A DNA stretch of 64,000 nucleotides, from contig CAYRFF010000010.1 of the NCBI GenBank assembly GCA_964423575.1, positions 1-64,000 of the forward strand, read 5' to 3'. Both the position numbers and the translations under genes were made by a program. The stretch is from CAYRFF01 sp964423575. Its GTDB lineage: Bacteria; Bacteroidota; Bacteroidia; Chitinophagales; Saprospiraceae. Shown in pieces: positions 16,313 to 23,656 of the stretch (position 1 is its first letter; every line of letters begins with the position of its first letter). Under the pieces are notes generated by a model. It ran no database searches and was not told the origin of the DNA. It worked only from the letters and a program-made list of their open reading frames with translations.

Positions 16313-18875
16313 ATAGCTTTATTTTAAATCCAACCTCAAATACATAATCCATTTCATTAGCAGAATCGTAAGTATTCATAAATGCTTCTGCCCCATTCAA
16401 TTCAGCCAACTCTTTGATATGACCGCCTCCATATCCGGTATTCTTCGTCTTACCCGCCCCAATTCCGGCCGTAAAGAATTGGTCTTCAGTAATTTCTGCA
16501 GTCTCACCAATATTTTGAACTGAAAACCTTATGCTATCATAATCTTCAAAGTCATAAACAACTCTTATGGCATTAGGTGTGTTTTTTAAATCTTGAATTC
16601 CAGAATGTCGTTTAATATTATCAAGTATATTCTCTAGGATTATAGTTAAACTGTTTTTATCAAATTCAATTACCGGCTTAATCTTTTCCTCTCCATCATC
16701 CTCACCAATAAACGTAACTGTATTTTCTCCCAATTGAATAATAGATTGTGTCTCAAAAAACTCCCTTACAAATTTATACAGATTAAAATTGACAGATTTT
16801 ATATCAGAAACAGCTGATTCAAAAAATCCTTTTAAACTAGATTTTAAATTTTCAATATGTGCTGTTATAGACTTGATATACTCAACTATATTGTAATTAT
16901 AATCAGGCAAATCGTCAATTCTGATTTCTTTAAATTGCTCAGTATCAACATAATCAATTAGATTGAGCATTTTCATATCCAAAGCACCTAATTCTTTGTT
17001 TCTTAAATTATGAAGAGCAGCCCTATATTTGGCTTTCATTTCTCTTCTCAATTTTTCAACAGTCTTCCGTAGCTGAACTTGTTCATCTTTTCCCTTTTCT
17101 ATCAGTTCTTTTACCGTTTTAACAAATGACCTTTGAATTTCCAATGATGTCTTATTATCAGGTTCGTCAGGAATTTGTATGGCTAAGTTTAATAGATCGC
17201 CTTTATTAATTCGAGGCATTATTGTACCTCTAGCTACACTTTCTATTTGCTTCTGAACAGATAAAGAATACAATTCATTGATTAAATATTCCATATCTAT
17301 TTTATCCTGATAAGGTTTTATCAAATAAAAATTAGGACTAGCATAAAAGAAATCATCTTCATCCCCTGGCTTAAACCATCCTAATTTCACTCCTTTACTC
17401 TGAACTAGCCTCGGTAGTAATAGCAACTCTGTGTTTATCTTATTTAAGGACTTGTCCAGCCGGTTTTGCACCTCCATTTTATCTAGATCTATTCGACAAG
17501 TAGTGAAATTATCCGACAAATCTCTCATCCGTAAAATTGGTCCGACATCATCGTCATGTTTCACTCTTGGGATAATGTTAACAAGCTCTTTAATTTTAAC
17601 AAGCTTGTATCCCTTTCTTATTTCAGTTTCTCTATTGACATCAAAGAAATACCTGGATGCAGTTAAATCATATTTGTCATTTCTCAATTCCTTCAAAGAA
17701 ACATATCCTGAAAAATTTCTTATAGTTTCTTTAGACTCCCACACGCTTATAATTTTCTCAATATGACTAGACATCATTAGATTCTCAAACCCGAGCTTTT
17801 CGAATTCTTTCGATGCGTCAATCATGAAAACTTTTTCATTTTTAGTTTTGGAAAACACCAGGATAGATGTAGCTATTGTAGTATTCCTATGAATATTTGA
17901 GGGCAAATTTATTACACCATGTAAAAAGCCATTTTCCACAAAATACTTTCGCACTTTCTGATTTGAGCCTGAAGAGATTATAAAATAATTTGGGACTAAC
18001 ATAATTCCTAAACCACCATCTCTTATACTTTTAATAACATGCATTACATAAGGCGCAACTCTATCTATTTTCTTCGGCAAATTATATTCCTCACCCCACC
18101 TTCCATATTTATCCGACAGTGAATATTCTCTTATTTTATCATCGAAAGGTGGATCTGCAATAACTAATTCAAATTGATCTAGTCGTTTTCCTACTCTATG
18201 CATGGGCTCAGTAATAAGTTCACCTTCACGGAAATCTATATCTGAAATCCCATTAATTAATAGATGCATTATTGTAAATCCTCTCTCCCAGTCATCATAA
18301 GCTTGAACATGAGCCGACACTCGGTATTTATCACCAAAAGGTAAAAGAAGTTCTCCCAGGCCAATTACCGGATTATATATACTTAAGGATTTTTGTTCTT
18401 TCAATTCGGAGAATATAATCCTTGAAAAAAGTATCGATAAATCATAAGAAGACATCCTAGAGACCTCATAATAGCTTCCTAGTAAATCTATTATCAAGTA
18501 AAAGGCTATGCGTAATCTTGTTTTTTCTGATTCAACAACTTCGTTACCATAGAAATATTTAAATGGATTTACAGAAAGTAATTTTTCAAGGCTAACCTTG
18601 TTTTTTGAAAAACGTCCTAAAAATGCATCTTTAAGTATAGGGTTTCTCTTTTCGATAAGAGCAAAATTATTCTTCAGGATACTGTGTATATCTTGATTTT
18701 GGAAATCAAGAGTATCAAAAGATATTTCTTTCGGCACATCAATATTAATCTCATCCCCATATATGGAAATATATTTGTAAAAGATTAATAACGCAAGAAA
18801 CAAAAACTCATCATGTGGATAAGAACTCAATCTTGTCAGTTCATTTCTTAATTCTCGGATTTGTTTTTCAAACAT
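16296..18875 (-). CDS. methyltransferase / recognition domain / histidine-kinase fusion (module 2)
   Basis: The frame reaches GTG 18932 (878 codons). I prefer ATG 18875 because a -7 box at 18921-18928 lies inside the longer frame. Residue numbers use the long form. An HsdM-like N-terminal part has motif I NPVIGLGE (187-194) and motif IV DPPF (260-263). An HsdS-like recognition domain follows (about 440-600, with MPRINKGDL and an LEIQRSF helix). Then comes a coiled coil and an H-box-like ALHNLRNKE with H641, and a HATPase domain: N-box ENILDN (767-772), weak G1 VQNIGE (805-810), G2 TGYGGGHIKEL (832-842). No membrane segment or signal peptide. This suggests a cytoplasmic sensor kinase whose input is DNA or methylation state. 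It overlaps its response regulator by 17 bp. Domains are seen; signalling is inference. Confidence 0.82.
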   Translation of the reverse strand: MFEKQIRELRNELTRLSSYPHDEFLFLALLIFYKYISIYGDEINIDVPKEISFDTLDFQNQDIHSILKNNFALIEKRNPILKDAFLGRFSKNKVSLEKLLSVNPFKYFYGNEVVESEKTRLRIAFYLIIDLLGSYYEVSRMSSYDLSILFSRIIFSELKEQKSLSIYNPVIGLGELLLPFGDKYRVSAHVQAYDDWERGFTIMHLLINGISDIDFREGELITEPMHRVGKRLDQFELVIADPPFDDKIREYSLSDKYGRWGEEYNLPKKIDRVAPYVMHVIKSIRDGGLGIMLVPNYFIISSGSNQKVRKYFVENGFLHGVINLPSNIHRNTTIATSILVFSKTKNEKVFMIDASKEFEKLGFENLMMSSHIEKIISVWESKETIRNFSGYVSLKELRNDKYDLTASRYFFDVNRETEIRKGYKLVKIKELVNIIPRVKHDDDVGPILRMRDLSDNFTTCRIDLDKMEVQNRLDKSLNKINTELLLLPRLVQSKGVKLGWFKPGDEDDFFYASPNFYLIKPYQDKIDMEYLINELYSLSVQKQIESVARGTIMPRINKGDLLNLAIQIPDEPDNKTSLEIQRSFVKTVKELIEKGKDEQVQLRKTVEKLRREMKAKYRAALHNLRNKELGALDMKMLNLIDYVDTEQFKEIRIDDLPDYNYNIVEYIKSITAHIENLKSSLKGFFESAVSDIKSVNFNLYKFVREFFETQSIIQLGENTVTFIGEDDGEEKIKPVIEFDKNSLTIILENILDNIKRHSGIQDLKNTPNAIRVVYDFEDYDSIRFSVQNIGETAEITEDQFFTAGIGAGKTKNTGYGGGHIKELAELNGAEAFMNTYDSANEMDYVFEVGFKIKLYGENV

Positions 18876-18920
18876 AAAAAGTATATCGTTTTTTGGTATA
18901 AGTGATTGTTTATTCAATTG

Positions 18921-18956
18921 CAAAGTAATCACACACCTATGCAGTCTATCTGCACT
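18921..18956 (-). promoter_or_regulatory. operator-promoter of module 2
   Basis: Palindrome TATGCAG-TCTAT-CTGCACT (18938-18956), then 9 bp, then the -7-like box TTACTTTG (18921-18928; one mismatch to TAnnTTTG). The palindrome also contains the stop codon of the WYL gene. It matches the sites at 19978-19996 and 23592-23610. Confidence 0.75.
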
Positions 18957-19938
18957 GATAATTATTTCTCATTTTCTCAACTTCTTCTATCATGCCTTTC
19001 TTCAATGATTCCGGCGCAACAACCTGTAAATCACTTCCATAGGACAGAAGAACACTTATAAATTCTTTATTAATCTTTAATTTTAAAATTACCCGTCCAT
19101 CTTTATATCTCTGTGATCCATGCAATGGCTTGGATAGCACATAAGGAAGTCTATTCTCCTGAAATTCCAGTACTACTTCCTCTTCTTCCCTTTCTGAGGG
19201 ATTTGTCACACCGACAATCTCTTCAAAATATTCCTCGAAATCAACTGTATTCTCGATATACTCTCCTGAGTGAATTTCCATAGACTCTATTCTGTCCAGC
19301 GGAAGGTTCTGAAGGGAATTATACTCATTATTCAAGCCAAAAAGAAACCAACGATTGTTATATTGCTTCAGGTAATATGGATGCAATACAATATCCACAG
19401 GCTCTTCCATTTTGAAACTCTGGTACTTTACTTTTAGAACCGTTTTATTCCTGATATAATTGTAAAGAGGATTCAAAAAGTCTATTCCTTTTAAGAATGG
19501 ATTCTGTTCAAAGCTTATAATTTCTTTAACATTTTCATCCAGTGAGTCACTCAGCTTGGTTTCCAGTTCGCCCATCCATTCGTATTTTGCCAACCCTTTT
19601 ACACGGCCAAAAATTTCAGCCACATTATCCAATTGTTCTTTTTCATAGGGATTTAAAGGTCTTTTAGTAATACTAAACTCCGGATCAGAATACCGATAAT
19701 ACACTCTCCTTCCGTCTTTTATCGAATCTATCGGCGCGGAATATCCGGCTTCGCTTTTCATGAAAGTCATATCATCGAATATCTGCCTTCTTGAAATGGT
19801 AGTACCGGAACCAAAGTGTTCACTCAGGGCCTCACTGCATTCTTCTATCAAATCCTCAATATAGTAATTGCGATATCTATTGCTGAAACATTTATTCAGG
19901 ACTTTGTATCTGATTATCGCATGTTTGTTGGTTGCCAT
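18946..19938 (-). CDS. WYL-domain transcriptional regulator
   Basis: The frame is open to 20013, but ATG 19938 (MATNKHAIIRYKVLNKCF) fits best because the promoter and operator lie at 19961-19996. The product is about 330 residues: an N-terminal winged-helix (about 1-75; ISRRQIFDDMTFMKSE is the recognition region), then a WYL domain (about 130-230) with KVKYQSF and the HPYYLKQYNNRWFLFG core, then a WCX-like C-terminal extension (VVLEF, RYKDGRVILKLKI). WYL proteins of this form control defence islands (CapW/BrxR type) and bind palindromic operators, with the WYL barrel thought to sense a nucleic-acid ligand. It lies between the two modules, and the same palindrome precedes this gene and both modules, so it is the probable regulator of all three. 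Confidence 0.88.
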   Translation of the reverse strand: MATNKHAIIRYKVLNKCFSNRYRNYYIEDLIEECSEALSEHFGSGTTISRRQIFDDMTFMKSEAGYSAPIDSIKDGRRVYYRYSDPEFSITKRPLNPYEKEQLDNVAEIFGRVKGLAKYEWMGELETKLSDSLDENVKEIISFEQNPFLKGIDFLNPLYNYIRNKTVLKVKYQSFKMEEPVDIVLHPYYLKQYNNRWFLFGLNNEYNSLQNLPLDRIESMEIHSGEYIENTVDFEEYFEEIVGVTNPSEREEEEVVLEFQENRLPYVLSKPLHGSQRYKDGRVILKLKINKEFISVLLSYGSDLQVVAPESLKKGMIEEVEKMRNNYQCR

Positions 19939-19960
19939 AGTCGATTTCATTTGAACACTG

Positions 19961-19996
19961 CAAATATAAAACAATTCTGTGCAGTCTATCTGCATA
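19961..19996 (-). promoter_or_regulatory. operator-promoter of the WYL regulator
   Basis: Palindrome TGTGCAG-TCTAT-CTGCATA (19978-19996), 9 bp, then a perfect -7 box TATATTTG (19961-19968). No -33 TTG is present; the palindrome takes its place. This decides the start of the WYL gene at 19938 rather than 20013. Confidence 0.8.
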
Positions 19997-20136
19997 GATA
20001 ACAATTTTCTCACCGACTCGCTAATCCCAGTGGGTTTGCATAGTGATATCTAGCAATGCAATTTCCCAGACAAACCTATCTCAATAAGCCTAACTCTCAT
20101 GTATCCTCCCCGAAAACCTAGCCAACTTAAATATAT

Positions 20137-21063
20137 TTATTCTGACCAATTAAATTGAGGCGGCTCAGAATCAATATATATTTTAAACCAGACAATTACA
20201 TCCATAAGTTGATAGAGTATGCTTTTATATAGGTATGGGGTATTTACTGTTTTGACATGTCGAATTATGTCATTATCACTATGTGATCCGTTCTGGACAG
20301 CAAATAATATGCTTTTCAAATAATATGCAATCTGAGTCGGCAAATGGGTTTCTTCCAAATGATTATAATGACTATAATTATTACTATTAATTCTATCACC
20401 TGAAAGAAATTGACTAGATGGATTTAAAGCCACACCATTTTCTACGAAAGAGTCCGGCAATAAGCCATGTTGATTAAAGGCTACAAAGAGATCCTCTATA
20501 ATTTTACGCAGAGTATTAAAGTATTCCTCAGTACCAATATTATCATCTCTAACTTTCAACAATTTCAAAAAACGAGCTCCAGATTCCTCGCCAATATATC
20601 TCCCTGTACAAACGTCAAACACTCTTTTGTATCCATGGCGTAATTGCGTATCCTCTTGTTTATCTGCAGCAGTTTTTAAAGCAATAAAGAGTTTTCCAAC
20701 ATCTTCACTGTTACCCTTTTGATAAACATTTACAAAAGCCTTTTTAAATGTCTTGTCTTTATAAGCTTCTGCTTGTCCTGTAAGGATAAACAGCTCAAAT
20801 TTCTTATCTAATTGGAGGATCCTATCCTTTGCCCGATGAACATAAAGCGTATCCTCAGTACCGTCATCGTCTTCATTTTCAACGAACTTTGCATCCAGCA
20901 ATATCCCATCATAAGCTTCCGGATTAGTTTCTATTTCGTTTAATCCGGCATTTAATGACCTGAAAGCTGTTAAAATGATCCCATTCAGTTTTGCCTGTGC
21001 CTTGAAGCCACTTAGTTCTTCATGTTCATCATCAATCCACAGAATTCTATATTTCTTATCCAT
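20137..21063 (-). CDS. response regulator with unknown C-terminal domain (module 1)
   Basis: A 308-residue protein. Receiver domain at 1-125: D11/D12 in ILWIDDE, phospho-acceptor D57 in GILLDAKF, T95 in FILTGQ and K116 in VYQKGN, a complete active site. The C-terminal half (about 150-308) shows no DNA-binding motif. It shares the sequence order FNTLRKIIE, LLPDSF, SSQFLSG, LYQLMDVIVWF with the module-2 regulator, defining a common domain I do not recognise. It lies 3 bp after the kinase-methyltransferase fusion on the same strand. A 123-bp spacer without evident structure separates it from the WYL gene. Its C-terminal part could act through protein contacts on HsdR or HsdM, but that is a guess. 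Confidence 0.8.
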   Translation of the reverse strand: MDKKYRILWIDDEHEELSGFKAQAKLNGIILTAFRSLNAGLNEIETNPEAYDGILLDAKFVENEDDDGTEDTLYVHRAKDRILQLDKKFELFILTGQAEAYKDKTFKKAFVNVYQKGNSEDVGKLFIALKTAADKQEDTQLRHGYKRVFDVCTGRYIGEESGARFLKLLKVRDDNIGTEEYFNTLRKIIEDLFVAFNQHGLLPDSFVENGVALNPSSQFLSGDRINSNNYSHYNHLEETHLPTQIAYYLKSILFAVQNGSHSDNDIIRHVKTVNTPYLYKSILYQLMDVIVWFKIYIDSEPPQFNWSE

Positions 21064-21066
21064 AAT

Positions 21067-23532
21067 TTAATCTATTGTTTCTATTAAAAATTTGAATCTA
21101 AAAATAACGGGATAGTATGCTTCCTTATCCAGTTTTAAATCCCAATCAGGATTCCCAAAATATGTGGCGATCTGATTAATATGGAATCCTCCAAGACCAC
21201 TCCCCCTATCACTATATGTAGTCCTATGCTTTTCGATAAACATCTCCTTTGTGAAGTTTTTAGAAAAAGGCATTCCATTATTCTTAAATTCAATGATGAG
21301 AACTTCTCCCATATCTCTTACGTCTATTACCATTTCATTGCCCTGGTTATTATCAGGAAACCCATGTTTATCTGCATTATCCAGAATATTATCATACAGT
21401 TTTCTTAACAACACTTTATTAATGGAGACCCCCCGAACACTTCTTCCATCTTCAATATCAATTGATTTTTCAATTTTAAAATTATAACTCTCATCAGAAA
21501 TATTATTGATTATTTTCTTTATTTCTCTCAAAGGCACAAGTTCCTTTTTATAGCTTTCAAGCTTAAAGCCTTGTTCCTCCTTTTCGAGTATACTCGTCAT
21601 ATAGTTTAAATCCCTCTTTATTTCTTCTAAAACGCTTAGGATCTTCCTATCAAAAAACAAGTTAAATTCAGAATCTACTTGATTCAATAATTGATTATTA
21701 TTTTGAAAGAATTTAATTAGATTTTCTGTCCAGCTGAGGATATTTTGCCTAGGACGCCCAAGAGTATGTTTCAAAGAGGCTAAAGTATTATAAGAGGCTA
21801 GTGCCTCCTTAAACTGCATAGATTTTATTCCTTTTTGTAAATCGGCCATTTTATGCGACACTTCTGAAATGGCATTAGAGAAAGCACGCTGCTCCTCAAT
21901 TGAAGGAACTTTGATGGCTATCCTATTCAAATCTTCCATACGGATGTACGGTATTGAAGTTCCAAGTTGATATGATGAAACTTGTTCTTTTACATATTTA
22001 GCATTAATTTGCTGGACAAGGTATATCTTATCAACACCTTTTACTTTAAAAGCTCTTATAATATTGGACCTTATAATTATTGGTGTTCCTGTATATTCAA
22101 AATAGACAGGGCTCAAAGTACTTGAGTGGACCGCTAGCAGTAGGCAGGACTCACTAATTAATTGCTGCCCATGTTTGCTAATTTCAACCATATCGACCTG
22201 TTCAATATCAATCTTATATTGAATCCCTTCACTTTTAAGATTCTTGAGACTAATGAGCTTTCCTCTCTCCGGTAAATTTTCCCTATTACCAGTAATTGGC
22301 TGAAGTAATTCACCCAATCTCATAATTCTTTCTCCTTTTTCAGGCTTCACTTCCTTGAGAAAATACCTTTTTACACTGAGATTATATTCATTTTCCTTTA
22401 TCTCATTTATGGAGAGGTGTTTTATTTTTTCATTCTTATTTTCCTCAAGTAATTGGTAAATCTCTTTATCCTTAATAATATTTATACGTCGTTCCTTTTC
22501 AAAGCAATTATCTGCTCGAACAAGTTTAATCTTTTTATTGGTTTTATCTTTGTTTAGAATTAGAATAATCTGTTGAACCCCTACACGCATTGATATATCA
22601 ACAGGAAGAGAAATAATTGCTTCTATTAAGTTTTCTTTGATCAATAATCTTCTTAATTTCTCAAATTCTTTCCCCCATAGAAAACGGTTTGATAAGACAA
22701 TGTACATTTCTCCATCTCCCTTGAGTGATTCAAGTCCTTTTTTAATTAAGTACCCCTCAATTGTCGTTACTCCATACTTTTTACGCAATTGCCTATCTAA
22801 TTTAATTCCCAGTGGTGGTGATGAGACTACGACATCAAACTTCTGCTTGGAAGGCCAATCTTCAATAGAATCGAGATGTTCAAATTTAGCTGATGCAGTT
22901 TTATTATAAGCCATGAGGCGCATTTTTCCTATCGCCCAAGTCTGTTCATTAATTTCTTGCCCTATATAGCCATAAGTCCCAGTAAGAGTTACTCCATATG
23001 AAGCACTCCCTGCAAATGGATTATATACATTTTTTCCATTAATATCACCGATGATTGAACAAATGAGACGTGTAAGCTCTCCAGGCTGTATAAACGTACC
23101 AGAATACTGATCTATTTCTTGAGTAATATGAAATAGCACCCAGTCGTATAGCTTATTAAAATCCTGTGCAATTAACTTATTATCAATATTTGTTAATACC
23201 CTATATATTTTCTGTAAACCGGAACTACTCAACCTCCCAAGTGCGTCTTCAAAGCTTGAAATAAAAGGAGCATATTTTTGACTCTTTAGATTGTGTAAGG
23301 GACTTTTAAAAACATTTATATATTCGTCTGCGCTCATCTTATTCTTTAAGACTGAAGCTTCAGGAATTACTTTATCACTAAAAACACTGAGAACAAAGAG
23401 AATAAAGTAATAATTATCAGATTTTATCCCCTCTTCTCTCAATATATCAAATAATGGCAGTAAGTCTTGCCTTATGGCTTTCGCTTCTTCGTCTTGATGT
23501 TGTTCAGTGATGTTCTCGTTCATAATCTTCAT
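21067..23532 (-). CDS. methyltransferase / recognition domain / histidine-kinase fusion (module 1)
   Basis: An 821-residue protein. An HsdM-like region has SGTFIQPGELTRLI (144-157), motif I NPFAGSASYG (171-180) and motif IV SPPL (238-241), where L replaces the usual aromatic residue, so methylation may be lost. An HsdS-like recognition domain (about 400-560) ends GTSIPYIRMEDLNRI and SIEEQRAF. A helical region carries H589 in SLKHTLGRPRQ, a candidate phosphorylated histidine. The HATPase domain is well conserved: N-box DNILDN (714-719), G1 NNGMPF (751-756), G2 RGSGLGGF (776-783). No membrane segment. It is a clear paralogue of 16296-18875 in domain order but well diverged. Its response regulator follows 3 bp downstream. 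An operator-promoter lies 43 bp upstream of the start. Confidence 0.85.
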   Translation of the reverse strand: MKIMNENITEQHQDEEAKAIRQDLLPLFDILREEGIKSDNYYFILFVLSVFSDKVIPEASVLKNKMSADEYINVFKSPLHNLKSQKYAPFISSFEDALGRLSSSGLQKIYRVLTNIDNKLIAQDFNKLYDWVLFHITQEIDQYSGTFIQPGELTRLICSIIGDINGKNVYNPFAGSASYGVTLTGTYGYIGQEINEQTWAIGKMRLMAYNKTASAKFEHLDSIEDWPSKQKFDVVVSSPPLGIKLDRQLRKKYGVTTIEGYLIKKGLESLKGDGEMYIVLSNRFLWGKEFEKLRRLLIKENLIEAIISLPVDISMRVGVQQIILILNKDKTNKKIKLVRADNCFEKERRINIIKDKEIYQLLEENKNEKIKHLSINEIKENEYNLSVKRYFLKEVKPEKGERIMRLGELLQPITGNRENLPERGKLISLKNLKSEGIQYKIDIEQVDMVEISKHGQQLISESCLLLAVHSSTLSPVYFEYTGTPIIIRSNIIRAFKVKGVDKIYLVQQINAKYVKEQVSSYQLGTSIPYIRMEDLNRIAIKVPSIEEQRAFSNAISEVSHKMADLQKGIKSMQFKEALASYNTLASLKHTLGRPRQNILSWTENLIKFFQNNNQLLNQVDSEFNLFFDRKILSVLEEIKRDLNYMTSILEKEEQGFKLESYKKELVPLREIKKIINNISDESYNFKIEKSIDIEDGRSVRGVSINKVLLRKLYDNILDNADKHGFPDNNQGNEMVIDVRDMGEVLIIEFKNNGMPFSKNFTKEMFIEKHRTTYSDRGSGLGGFHINQIATYFGNPDWDLKLDKEAYYPVIFRFKFLIETID

Positions 23533-23574
23533 AAATTAAAATAGATTAAAGGGTTAAATTATCCATTACAACTG

Positions 23575-23610
23575 CAAATCTAATCTTGTCCTGTGCGACC
23601 TATCTGCACA
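23575..23610 (-). promoter_or_regulatory. operator-promoter of module 1
   Basis: Palindrome TGTGCGA-CCTAT-CTGCACA (23592-23610), 9 bp, then a perfect -7 box TAGATTTG (23575-23582). Spacing is identical to the two sites at 18921-18956 and 19961-19996, and again no -33 TTG is seen. Confidence 0.8.
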
Positions 23611-23656
23611 ACAAACAACTTTATCAAAGGCTCATATAAGTTGCATAACCCTATAG

